Source: Succinivibrionaceae bacterium
GTDB taxonomy: Bacteria > Pseudomonadota > Gammaproteobacteria > Enterobacterales > Succinivibrionaceae
DNA: 59,814 nucleotides
NCBI GenBank assembly: GCA_017480795.1
Contig: JAFURY010000041.1
Location: 1-59,814 of the forward strand
Direction: 5' to 3'
Shown piece after piece: positions 36,978 to 45,867 of this stretch. The notes beneath the pieces were generated by a model, which saw only the letters and a program-made list of their open reading frames with translations, was not told the DNA's origin and searched no databases. Numbering within the stretch: position 1 is the stretch's first letter; every line of letters starts with the position of its first letter. Position numbers and translations under genes: made by a program.

Positions 36978-37006
36978 AAGGGTCGGGTATGGTCTCGACC
37001 CTTTTT
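36978..37006 (+). terminator. Rho-independent terminator of the acidic protein gene
   Basis: AAGGGTCG and CGACCCTT form an 8-bp stem with a 10-base loop, ending in a T-run. Confidence 0.88.
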
Positions 37007-37040
37007 GCATCCGGATAGAATGCGGAATAAAAAGCGGGCA

Positions 37041-37065
37041 AAAAAAAGCCTGCCACAAGGCAGGT
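37041..37065 (-). terminator. Rho-independent terminator of polA
   Basis: On the minus strand CCTGCC-TTGT-GGCAGG is followed by C and eight T residues. It lies about 150 bases after the polA stop. Confidence 0.88.
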
Positions 37066-37213
37066 CACACCGAATAGAGATGAACAAATTCCAATTCCTG
37101 CTTCATGAGACGCAGGAAACATGAAAAAGTTCCATCAGTTTTCAAAATTTTTCATTTATTTTCCGGATATGGCAGGAAGCCTCCGCCCAAGCCATCCGGC
37201 GCGCCTGAACGGC

Positions 37214-39967
37214 CTAATGTGCCTGCTCCCAGCTGTCGCCGATACCGACGCCAACCTCAAGAGGCACCTTCATATCATAGGCCGAGGACATTATTTCACC
37301 GATCCTTCCGGCATACTCGGCGGCCAGGTCCTCCCGGATCTCGAACACCAGTTCGTCATGCACCTGCAGCAGCATATAAACCGACCTGTCCTCGGCCTCG
37401 TTCTTTATAAACCTCTGCACCTCAAGCATTGCAAGCTGAATGATGTCGGCGGCCGATCCCTGCATCGGAGCGTTGGTGGCGACTCTCGATGCGGCCTTCA
37501 AAAGCATCTGCTGCGGTGACTGGATATCCCTGATCGGAATGCGTCTGCCGGTTATGGACACCACATATCCGGTCTTTTTGGCCTCCTCCACCACCGAATC
37601 CAGATAGGTTCTGATGGACGGATATCGCTGAAAATATCCGTTTATGTACCGCTGAGCAACGTTGCGGTCGATTTTCAGCTGCTTTGACAGACCGAAAGCG
37701 CTCATGCCGTAGAGAATGCCGAAGTTTACCGCCTTGGCGTTTCTTCGCTGATCCTGGGTCACTCTGTCAAAAGGAATGCCAAGAATTTCGGCGGCGGTCC
37801 TGCGGTGGATATCCTCGCCCTTGACGAAGGAATCAACAAGCGCCCTGTCGCCGCTTAAATGCGCAAGTATGCGCAATTCGATCTGCGAGTAGTCGGCCGC
37901 CACGATTTTGTACCCGGCTCTGGCGGTGAAGGCGCCCCGGATTCTGCGTCCCTCGGCGGTTCTGACCGGAATGTTCTGCAGATTCGGATCCGAGGAGGAC
38001 AACCGGCCGGTGCTGGTGCCGCTGAGATGGAATGTGGTATGAATTCTGCCGGTGTCCGGGTTTATAAGTTCAGGCAAGGCGGCCGCATAGGTTCCGATAA
38101 GTTTGGTCAGACCGCGGTACTCCAGAATGCAGGAAGGAAGCTCGTAGTTGTAGGAAAGGTCGGAAAGCATCTCCTCGTTGGTGGTATAGCGTCCAGCTTC
38201 CACTTTTTTCAAAAGAGCAGGATCGTTCGGCCGCATTTTCTGTTCCTCAAACAGAACCTCGGCCACCTGCTTGGGAGATGCTATGTTGAAGCTGCGTCCC
38301 GCAAGCTCGTAAATCCGATCTTTGAGCTGCTCCGCCCTGGCAGAAAACTCGTTGCTTATCCGGTTGAGTTCCGCCACCGACACCAGCACGCCGTTGTTTT
38401 CCATATCAAGAAGAACCCGCAGCATCGGCATGGAGAAATCAAGATAGCGTCGCTCCAGCTCCGGAGACTGATTTATTCCGGCCTGGCATTCCTCATGCAG
38501 TTTTGATATCACGCGCATTTTCGACCCTGCATAGGCCGCCGCCGCCTCAATCTGAACCTCGGTCAGAGGAAGTTTCTGTTTCCGCCCCTTGCCGGCATAA
38601 AAAGCGTCTGGAAGCTCCAGATCGGCATCAGACAGCGCGGCCAGCGAATAATCACCCTGAGAGGAATCCAGCAGCCAGGCCTCAAGCTGCGGATCGCAGA
38701 CGCGCCCGGCCATGTCAATCTCACGCCTTTTAAGCAGATGAAAGGCGGTTTTGGCATCAAAAACCACTTTACGGCATTTTTCGCTCTCCAGCAGATTTCT
38801 GAAGCAGGCCAGAACCTCGCGCTCGTCCAGCTGATCCTGCACGCCCAGGTAAGCGTGTCTGAACGGAATATAGTACGAGCTCCGGTCGGACAGTGCCACG
38901 CCTAGCCCCACAACATCCGCGGTCATGTAGTCTCCGGATGCGGTTTCCGGGCAAAGAAGAACATAGCCGTCATCCGACGCCCTCCGGACAAGCTGTCTGA
39001 CCGTCTCCATGTCGGCCACCACCATGCAAGGCGGGATCTCCGCCTCCTTGGTCTCGGCTGCGGAAGCCAAACCCTGCTCATGCTCATCATTGTTTTTCGG
39101 CAGGGCAGCGTACAGAGCCTTAAGCCCGCAATCCAGGTACAGCCGACCCAGCTGTTCATAATCAGGTGCCCGCCATTTGAGTTCGGAGTATGCCAGAGGA
39201 ACCGGAACATCGCAGACTATGGTGGCAAGACGGCGCGACATGAGAATGTCATCAAGACTCGCCCTGAACTTTTCCGGAAAGTTTTTCGATCCGCGGAAAG
39301 CAAGCGCGGCGGCGGCTTCCGGATTTTTGGCGATTTCGTCAATAGGGCCGATTCCCTTGAGGACAGCCTCGGCGGTTTTCGGTCCGGTGCCGGCCATGCC
39401 GGGAATATTGTCGGAGGAATCGCCCACCAGAGCCAGAAAGTCGATCATCAGCTCCGGAGGCACGCCGTATTTTTCCTGACCGGAAGCGCGATCTATGAGT
39501 TCGTCAGTCATGGTGTTCTCTATGACTATCCGGTCGCCCACCAGCTGATACAGATCCTTGTCGCCGGTGCAGATAAGAATGCTCTGCCCCAAAGCCTCGC
39601 CCTGTTTTGCATAGGTTCCGATCACGTCGTCCGCCTCGTATCCGGCAACCTCAATGACATCGCACCCCATGGCCGCCGACACCTCACGGATCCGGGGGCA
39701 CTGAACCTTCAGATCCTCGTCCATAGCCTTGCGATTTGCCTTGTATTGGCTGTATATCTCGTAGCGGAAGCAGTGCACGGGCGCATCAAAAACCATGATA
39801 CAAGGAATCTGGTCATACTTTGCTCTTAAAGCGGTCAGCATTTTTGCAAAGATCATAACGGCGCCGACTGGTTCGCCCTTCGAATTGCGAAAATTCTTTT
39901 TCAGCGACGAATGGTAGGCCCTGAACATAAAAGAGGAACCGTCAACCAGTATCAGATCATAGCTCAT
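37214..39967 (-). CDS. polA: DNA polymerase I
   Basis: Pol I removes RNA primers and fills gaps in replication and repair. The 917-residue protein has a complete 5'-3' exonuclease domain (about 1-300, start YDLILVDGSSFMFRAYHS) and a complete polymerase domain with motif A DYSQIELRILAHLSGD, motif B RRNAKAVNFGILYGMS and motif C QVHDELVFE. The middle 3'-5' exonuclease domain is present but its catalytic carboxylates look lost. The first Asp aligns with Cys339 (LCPETAS, with Glu341 kept), the second with Ala408 or a displaced Asp404 (FDAKTAFHLL), and the third with Lys483 (YAGSKMR). It lies three bases downstream of crcB and is probably co-transcribed with it. Confidence 0.97.
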   Translation of the reverse strand: MSYDLILVDGSSFMFRAYHSSLKKNFRNSKGEPVGAVMIFAKMLTALRAKYDQIPCIMVFDAPVHCFRYEIYSQYKANRKAMDEDLKVQCPRIREVSAAMGCDVIEVAGYEADDVIGTYAKQGEALGQSILICTGDKDLYQLVGDRIVIENTMTDELIDRASGQEKYGVPPELMIDFLALVGDSSDNIPGMAGTGPKTAEAVLKGIGPIDEIAKNPEAAAALAFRGSKNFPEKFRASLDDILMSRRLATIVCDVPVPLAYSELKWRAPDYEQLGRLYLDCGLKALYAALPKNNDEHEQGLASAAETKEAEIPPCMVVADMETVRQLVRRASDDGYVLLCPETASGDYMTADVVGLGVALSDRSSYYIPFRHAYLGVQDQLDEREVLACFRNLLESEKCRKVVFDAKTAFHLLKRREIDMAGRVCDPQLEAWLLDSSQGDYSLAALSDADLELPDAFYAGKGRKQKLPLTEVQIEAAAAYAGSKMRVISKLHEECQAGINQSPELERRYLDFSMPMLRVLLDMENNGVLVSVAELNRISNEFSARAEQLKDRIYELAGRSFNIASPKQVAEVLFEEQKMRPNDPALLKKVEAGRYTTNEEMLSDLSYNYELPSCILEYRGLTKLIGTYAAALPELINPDTGRIHTTFHLSGTSTGRLSSSDPNLQNIPVRTAEGRRIRGAFTARAGYKIVAADYSQIELRILAHLSGDRALVDSFVKGEDIHRRTAAEILGIPFDRVTQDQRRNAKAVNFGILYGMSAFGLSKQLKIDRNVAQRYINGYFQRYPSIRTYLDSVVEEAKKTGYVVSITGRRIPIRDIQSPQQMLLKAASRVATNAPMQGSAADIIQLAMLEVQRFIKNEAEDRSVYMLLQVHDELVFEIREDLAAEYAGRIGEIMSSAYDMKVPLEVGVGIGDSWEQAH

Positions 39968-39970
39968 AAG

Positions 39971-40351
39971 TCATACACCTCTGCAGAATAGCGCCATTCC
40001 GGCCTTGTAGCCGGCAAAAACAAGAAACAGCCCCAGCAGCACACTTCCGGCGGCATACGCCGCAGCCTCCCAAAGGCGGCCAGACTGCAGCAGGCGCAGG
40101 TTATCAAGAGAAAAAGAGGAAAAGGTGGTGAACCCGCCCAGAAAGCCGGTAACGGCAAGCGGCCGGACCAGCGGATCCGCCTCAGGACGGGCCAAAAGCA
40201 CTGCTGCGACAAGCCCGATGACAAAGGAACCGGAAAGATTGCAGACCGCAGTCGCAAGCGGCCAGTCGGCAGATCCCAGAACCTGCGACATCAGATAACG
40301 GCATACCGCTCCGCACCCGCCGCCAAGAGCAACCCACAAAACCGCTGCCAT
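39971..40351 (-). CDS. crcB: Fluoride ion channel CrcB/FluC
   Basis: This is a dual-topology fluoride exporter of the inner membrane. The 126-residue protein has four hydrophobic spans and the diagnostic motif GFLGGFTTFSSFSLDNLRLL. The N-terminus VALGGGCGAVCRYLMSQ is also typical. ATG 40351 has AGGAGGTGG upstream; the frame extends to 40474 but without support. No fluoride riboswitch consensus could be recognised upstream. It precedes polA by three bases, an unusual partner. Confidence 0.93.
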   Translation of the reverse strand: MAAVLWVALGGGCGAVCRYLMSQVLGSADWPLATAVCNLSGSFVIGLVAAVLLARPEADPLVRPLAVTGFLGGFTTFSSFSLDNLRLLQSGRLWEAAAYAAGSVLLGLFLVFAGYKAGMALFCRGV

Positions 40352-41487
40352 ATACCACCTCCTGACAGATTCCAAAAAGTATTTTAGCAACAGAGCGGTC
40401 AATTTCGTAGACGGGCAGAAAAAAACATCTCTCGGAAACACTGTTTTCGCGCGGTTTGAACAGGACGCCGACACAGTCGGCTCACGGATGAAAAATCATC
40501 ATGCGCGAATGGATATAAAACAGTTCCAGCTTTGACGGTTCGCGACATTCGCCCGCAAAAAAGCAACAAAATCTGTCGTCTTTTTCATTTAAACAATGTC
40601 GATAATTTTGTAAACAAATTCTGATTAATCATGTGAATAATCTTGAGACCTATGTTGATAAATCTCAACAAAGCCTTACGATTCAACACTGCGCAACAAT
40701 CAAACAGACATTTTTATTGTGAATAAAAACCTGCGCCGCGATGTCAATAATTCAACCGAACAAATTTCAACCAGCAAATCAGTCACAATTCATCAGGAAT
40801 ACTCGAAAGATCTAGTCGCCGCAAGGAGATGCATTGTCAAGAGCGACAGACACCTCCGAATCTGTCGTCACGACCCCGAAACGGGCCGATGACCGATTAA
40901 TAAAATTGCTATCATGATCACACTTTGAATCTTATCAGACAAAGTCGCAGGAATCTGCCGGATTTGGCTCTGACGCAGACCGCAAACTCTTTCGACGCAG
41001 GCTTCTGCCGGCGCAAAAAATGTTGATAACAATGTTCACAAATTTTAATTAATCAGCGATGCCCAGTTTGACAACCGTGTCGACAAATCATCCCGTTCCT
41101 TGTAACACAAGGCATTTTTAACGAACACAACCGACAAAACCACGGAAGCAGCGCTCATAAGCCATTGTTGATAAATTTTCAGACGTTGCCGATACCTACC
41201 AAATATACCGGCAAAAACCCGAATAATGTCGTCAGACATTCTCCTTTTCTCCGCCGCCTGTAGCCACGGAAGATCGCCGACCGTCAGCATCTGCTTCAGC
41301 CCCGCGCGGCGATTTCCCCCGGCCGCGAAGCTGCCGGGGCGCAATTGCATATAACGGACCTTTTTTCTATAATTAAAGTAGATAAGTGCCCTTGATTCTT
41401 TTTGAAACATTAGCGTCTCCTGTTCTTGAAGAGCAAAACGCAGGTAAGGGAACCATCACTTGTAGTGTTGACAATAAGAAGATCACA
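40352..41487. other. 1.1-kb gene-free region with DnaA-box-like cluster
   Basis: Seven sites of the form TGT(G/T/C)NATAA, the complement of TTATNCACA with at most one mismatch, lie on the same strand at 40597, 40632, 40653, 40718, 40742, 41021 and 41166. The two at 40632 and 40718 (TGTGAATAA) match the consensus perfectly. The segment 40580-40760 is notably AT-rich. Only two GATC sites are seen (near 40809 and 40916). A 121-codon minus-strand frame crosses the right part without homology. The region could be a replication origin, a DnaA titration site, or a DnaA-regulated promoter region of crcB or spoT. Confidence 0.45.
41345..41373 (+). promoter_or_regulatory. Sigma-70 promoter of the spoT operon
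   Basis: TTGCAT (41345-41350) and a perfect TATAAT (41368-41373) are separated by exactly 17 bases. A start near 41380 leaves a leader of about 108 bases before ATG 41488. Confidence 0.7.
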
Positions 41488-43647
41488 ATGATTCTGCAGC
41501 AGTACCAGCAACTTAAAGATCTGATAAAGGAGTATCTTCCTCCAGAACAGATTGCCAGAATTGATGCGGCCTTCACCATTGCAAACAACGCCCACGAGGG
41601 TCAGTTCAGATCGGGCGGCGAGCCATATATCACCCATCCGGTCACCGTGGCCTGCACCCTGGCCAAGTCTCATCTTGATTACGAAACCATCATGGCTGGT
41701 CTGCTGCACGACGTGGTGGAGGATACCCCCATCACCAAGGCGCAGCTCCAGAAGCTCTTTGGCAGCAACGTATCTAATCTTGTAGCAGGCGTAACCAAAC
41801 TCGACAAGCTTCAGTTTTCCAACTACAAGGAAGCCCAGGTAGCCAATCTCCGCAAAATGGTGCTTGCCATGGCGCAGGACATCAGAGTGATCATCATAAA
41901 GCTGGCGGATCGGCTGCACAACATGCAGACCCTGCGGCCGCTGAGACCGGACAAGCGCAGAAGAATCGCCAAGGAAACCCTTGAAATATACACTCCCATC
42001 GCCAACCGGCTTGGCATGCATGCCATAAAGGACAAACTCGAAGCCCTGTGCTTTGAAAACATCTATCCATACCGGTGTCGCACCATGACCAACGCGGTGA
42101 ATCAGGCGATATCAAACCGCAAAACCGAGATAGACACCGTTATCAGAGAGCTTGACGCTGAGCTGGCCAAGCGCGGAATCAAGGGCAAAATCTTCTGCCG
42201 CGACATAAGCGTGTTCAACATATACCGCAAACTGCAGGCTCACAAGCTTGAATTTCACAGCATTCTCGACAATTACTGCTTCACAGTCATAGTAAACGAC
42301 GTGGACACCTGCTACCGGGTGCTGGGAATCGTTCACAGTCTCTACAAGCCAAAACCCAACACTTTCAAGGATTACATAGCGGTGCCGAAAATCAACGGCT
42401 ATCAGTCGCTTCACACCGCGCTTATCGGCCCTCACGGCATGCACATCGAGGTCCTCATAAGAACCGATTTCATGAACGCCATGTCGGAACTGGGCGTTCT
42501 GGCCAGATGGTCGTACAACACCACCGATGATCAGACATCCTCCGCGGTGATGCAGCAGGCCCAGCGATGGATGAACAACCTCCTGGAACTGCAGGAAAAC
42601 GCCGGCAACGCCTTCGAGTTTGTGGAAAGCGTCAAGGACGATCTGTTCCCGGACGAAATCTACGTGTTCACTCCCGAGGGCAACATTCTTGAGCTTCCGG
42701 TTGGCTCCACTCCTATAGACTTCGCCTACGCCATCCACACCGACATCGGTCAGACCTGCATCGGAGCCAGGGTGGATCATCAGCCTTACCCGCTGAGCTG
42801 GAAACTCGTGTCTGGGCAGTCGGTGGAAATCATAACCTCGCCGTCGGGACGTCCGAACACCTCGTGGCTCAACTATGTCGTCACATCCCGGGCAAGAACA
42901 AAAATCAGACAGTACCTGAACAATCTTACGGCCGACGAAGCCATTGTTCTGGGACGGAGAATCGTCCTCAACGCGATCAACTACCAGACCATCGCCCAGA
43001 TCCCGAAGGAGCGGATGGACCGGATTCTCAGAGAGACGGAGCATGCCAGCGCGGACGAACTGTTCAGAGACATAGCTCTTGGAAACGAGATGTGCCTTCT
43101 GGTGGTGCAGAAGGTTCTGGGTCAGAACACCAGAAGCGATCCCGGAACTTTCGGTCTGCCCACCGACAAGAAATTTCCAATCCGCGGCACATTCGGCATG
43201 CTTATCAGCTTCGCGCCATGCTGTCAGCCGATACCGGGAGACGAGATCGTCGCCCAGGTTACCACCGGCAAAGGTCTTGTCATCCACCGCTGCGACTGCG
43301 CCAGACTGAAGCACGAAACGGACCTGACCAAAGACAAACTGATGCAGGTTGAATGGGACGAGCGGCTGATTGAACAGGTGTTCCAGACCTCAATCACCAT
43401 AGAATACATCAACTCCGTGGGCATTCTGCCTCATCTTCTGAGAGTCATCGGCGACGCCGGAGCCGTCATCGGCGACATGAGCACCTCCAGAAAGGACAGC
43501 ACATCCTCCGTCATGGAACTTAAAATCGGGGTGCAAAGTCTTGAGCATCTGAACACGGTCATCAAATCGGTAAGGATCCTGCCCAACATTCTCTCTGTGA
43601 ACCGCTGCAGCTGCAGCTGCAGCCTCAAAAGAGGCCAGAATCAATGA
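41488..43647 (+). CDS. spoT: Bifunctional (p)ppGpp synthetase/hydrolase SpoT
   Basis: SpoT sets the level of the alarmone (p)ppGpp. The hydrolase HD domain is intact (NNAHEGQFRSGGEPYITHP and LLHDVVEDTP, His74-Asp75). The synthetase domain follows (NIYRKLQ, CYRVLGIVHSLYKPKPNTFKDYIA, NGYQSLHTALIGPHG), then a TGS domain (EIYVFTPEGNILELPVGSTPIDFAYAIHT) and a C-terminal ACT domain. ATG 41488 fits the E. coli N-terminus and gives 719 residues. The GTG at 41386 lies only six bases from the predicted transcription start and is unlikely. Its usual partners rpoZ and gmk are absent. The next gene overlaps its stop. Confidence 0.95.
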   Translation: MILQQYQQLKDLIKEYLPPEQIARIDAAFTIANNAHEGQFRSGGEPYITHPVTVACTLAKSHLDYETIMAGLLHDVVEDTPITKAQLQKLFGSNVSNLVAGVTKLDKLQFSNYKEAQVANLRKMVLAMAQDIRVIIIKLADRLHNMQTLRPLRPDKRRRIAKETLEIYTPIANRLGMHAIKDKLEALCFENIYPYRCRTMTNAVNQAISNRKTEIDTVIRELDAELAKRGIKGKIFCRDISVFNIYRKLQAHKLEFHSILDNYCFTVIVNDVDTCYRVLGIVHSLYKPKPNTFKDYIAVPKINGYQSLHTALIGPHGMHIEVLIRTDFMNAMSELGVLARWSYNTTDDQTSSAVMQQAQRWMNNLLELQENAGNAFEFVESVKDDLFPDEIYVFTPEGNILELPVGSTPIDFAYAIHTDIGQTCIGARVDHQPYPLSWKLVSGQSVEIITSPSGRPNTSWLNYVVTSRARTKIRQYLNNLTADEAIVLGRRIVLNAINYQTIAQIPKERMDRILRETEHASADELFRDIALGNEMCLLVVQKVLGQNTRSDPGTFGLPTDKKFPIRGTFGMLISFAPCCQPIPGDEIVAQVTTGKGLVIHRCDCARLKHETDLTKDKLMQVEWDERLIEQVFQTSITIEYINSVGILPHLLRVIGDAGAVIGDMSTSRKDSTSSVMELKIGVQSLEHLNTVIKSVRILPNILSVNRCSCSCSLKRGQNQ

Positions 43648-44591
43648 TCGAATTCACCTCTGAAAACGAGCTGAACAACAGCTACCGCCGGAATCTGATT
43701 GAATTCAAAAACAACTGCTGCGTCTGCCAGCGCCTTGAAATCGAAAAATATTCCATTTTAACTATCTCCTGCACGCACCATGACGCGCGCGCCAGGGGAA
43801 AACTGTTTTTCATTCAGGGAAGAGCCGAAACCATAGACAAGTATCTGAGTCTGTTTCAGGATCTTTACAATGCCGGCTACGACATCTATTCCTACGATCA
43901 TCCTGGTCAGGGCTATTCAGGAAGAAAAAAAGACAAGGGACTTTCCTGGATCGGGAGTTTTTCGGTGTATGTCAACGTGCTGACCGAGGTGGTAAAGCAT
44001 TTCAGCGCGGAAAACGCCAGTTTCATTGCCGTGTCCATGGGCGGTCTGGTGGCCACCATGGCCATGAACAGGCAGCTGCTGTCGCCCGGCAAAATTGTGC
44101 TGGTAACGCCTATGTTCAGGGTTGACCGCAAGCACCTGCCGTCCTGGCTGGCGCACATGATCTGTCAGGCCTTCGACATCGCGGGATTCGTCACCGGCAA
44201 CCGACGCAGTTCTCCTCCCGGACAGAAAAGATATTCGCGGCCGGCCTTCGCCAGCAACAACAAAACCCACAGCGAAAGAAGACTGAACTTCTACCATGAC
44301 TGGTACGAAAGCGACGAGATATTTCCAATCGGCGGAGTAACCTGGAAATGGCTTATGGAGGCTTACCTGAACGAGCCCAGGCGGATTGAGGCCGGAAGCG
44401 CCTCGGTTCTTCTGATAGAGGCGCAGCACGACTCAGTTGTCGACAACAGCAGCAACGAAGAGATTATCAGGAATTCCGAGGGCTCCATCCAGCTCAGGAG
44501 AATAAAGGGCGGCTTTCACGATCTGCTGAACGAGACCGACAGCATCCGGAACCTGACCCTGCAGCAGATACTGAATTTCATCGAGTCCTGA
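43644..44591 (+). CDS. Alpha/beta hydrolase, lysophospholipase L2 (PldB)-like
   Basis: The 315-residue serine hydrolase shows the PldB/monoglyceride-lipase pattern: FIQGRAETIDKYLSLFQDLYNAGYDIYSYDHPGQGYS, the nucleophile elbow AVSMGGL, an acid in IEAQHDSVVDNS, and the histidine in IKGGFHDLLNE. It probably cleaves lysophospholipids or monoacylglycerols at the cytoplasmic side of the inner membrane, as there is no signal peptide. Its ATG overlaps the spoT stop (ATGA) and the stop abuts the tadA start. Confidence 0.8.
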   Translation: MIEFTSENELNNSYRRNLIEFKNNCCVCQRLEIEKYSILTISCTHHDARARGKLFFIQGRAETIDKYLSLFQDLYNAGYDIYSYDHPGQGYSGRKKDKGLSWIGSFSVYVNVLTEVVKHFSAENASFIAVSMGGLVATMAMNRQLLSPGKIVLVTPMFRVDRKHLPSWLAHMICQAFDIAGFVTGNRRSSPPGQKRYSRPAFASNNKTHSERRLNFYHDWYESDEIFPIGGVTWKWLMEAYLNEPRRIEAGSASVLLIEAQHDSVVDNSSNEEIIRNSEGSIQLRRIKGGFHDLLNETDSIRNLTLQQILNFIES

Positions 44592-45089
44592 ATGACGGAT
44601 TTTGAAATTATGCGGCAGGCTCTGCTGCAGGCGGAAATCGCCCGCCGGCGTCAGGAGGTTCCCATCGGCGCGGTTGTCGTACTCGATGGAAAAATCATCG
44701 CTACCGGCTTCAACAGCGTCATTGCCAGTTCCGATCCCACCGCTCACGCGGAAATCGTCGCCATCAGAAACGCCTGCGGTCTTCTGGGCAACTACCGGCT
44801 GCCGGAGGCGGAGCTGTTTGTAACCATAGAGCCCTGCGCCATGTGCGCAGGAGCCATCATACACGCCCGCATCAGGCGTCTGGTGTACGGTGCCAGCGAA
44901 TACCGCACCGGAGCGGCAGGCTCGGTTTTCAGCATTCTTCAGGGCGGACTCCTCAATCACAAAACAGAAATATCAGGCGGTATCCTCGAGGACGAGTGCC
45001 GCAGAATAATGCAGGATTTTTTCAGGGAACGCCGAGAGGCTCAGAAGGCCGCAAAAAAGCATATGGAGGCAGGCGACGAAGATGAGTGA
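44592..45089 (+). CDS. tadA: tRNA-specific adenosine deaminase TadA
   Basis: TadA converts adenosine 34 of tRNA-Arg(ACG) to inosine and is essential in most bacteria. The zinc-binding deaminase motifs are HAEIVAIRNAC and PCAMCAGAIIHARI, and the TadA-specific EYRTGAAGSVFSIL follows. The protein has 165 residues, the standard length. The ATG directly follows the stop of the hydrolase gene, and the 3' end overlaps tcdA by eight bases. Confidence 0.96.
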   Translation: MTDFEIMRQALLQAEIARRRQEVPIGAVVVLDGKIIATGFNSVIASSDPTAHAEIVAIRNACGLLGNYRLPEAELFVTIEPCAMCAGAIIHARIRRLVYGASEYRTGAAGSVFSILQGGLLNHKTEISGGILEDECRRIMQDFFRERREAQKAAKKHMEAGDEDE

Positions 45090-45867
45090 TTATCTAGCAA
45101 GATTCAGGGGAGTTGCCGCGCTCTACGGCCTTGATGCGCTGAACAGACTGAAAAACGCCAGTCTTACCATCGCCGGAGTGGGAGGCGTAGGTTCCTGGGC
45201 GGCGGAAGCGGCGGCGCGCACCGGCATCGGTCACATCAGGATAATCGATCACGATGACATCAGCATAACCAACGTCAACCGCCAGTGCCACGCTCTTGCC
45301 TCCACCATCGGAAAACCGAAGGCCGAGGTGTTTGCCGCAAGACTCAAGGATATCAACCCGGATCTTGACATCCGCTATCACCGCGGCTTCATGGACGCCG
45401 ACAACATTCCGGAGCTTTTCCCGGCCGAACAGGCGGACACGCACTACGTCATCGAGGCCATCGACAGCATTGATTCAAAAGCGGCCCTTATAAACCATCT
45501 CAAGCGCAACCATTACACATTTGTGGTTTCAGGCGGGGGCGGCGGAAAAACAGACGCATCAAGAACGATCTCCTCGGATCTGTCCGCGGTGAAGCAGGAT
45601 CCTCTGCTGGCGTCGCTGAGACAGAAGCTGCGGGAGAATTACGGCTTTACCGCCAGGGGCAGTCACAAGTTCGGCATAAGGTGCGTATACATCGACGCTC
45701 CAAGAGTCAAACCGGCCAGCGTCTGCTCACCTGATGAAATTGAAAGACTGGCGGAACACTTCGACAGCGGCATTGTAACCTTCGGCACATGCATGGCCGT
45801 CACGGCAACTCTCGGTCTTGCCGTGGCGCGTGAAATGATCGCCAGGATCGTCGCCGATGTCCGCTGA
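45082..45867 (+). CDS. tcdA: tRNA threonylcarbamoyladenosine dehydratase TcdA (CsdL)
   Basis: This E1-like enzyme uses ATP to cyclise the threonylcarbamoyl group of t6A37 to ct6A in ANN-decoding tRNAs. The nucleotide-binding motif is GVGGVGSWAAEAAARTG, followed by IIDHDDISITNVNRQ and SGGGGGKTDASR. Both ends overlap neighbouring genes (tadA by 8 bases and rep by 11), so it is translated from the same mRNA. At 261 residues it is close to the E. coli length (268). Confidence 0.94.
   Translation: MSDYLARFRGVAALYGLDALNRLKNASLTIAGVGGVGSWAAEAAARTGIGHIRIIDHDDISITNVNRQCHALASTIGKPKAEVFAARLKDINPDLDIRYHRGFMDADNIPELFPAEQADTHYVIEAIDSIDSKAALINHLKRNHYTFVVSGGGGGKTDASRTISSDLSAVKQDPLLASLRQKLRENYGFTARGSHKFGIRCVYIDAPRVKPASVCSPDEIERLAEHFDSGIVTFGTCMAVTATLGLAVAREMIARIVADVR

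Noticed and set aside
41045..41410. 121-codon minus-strand frame upstream of spoT
   Set aside because: No ribosome site or homology; it crosses the spoT promoter and DnaA-box-like sites.
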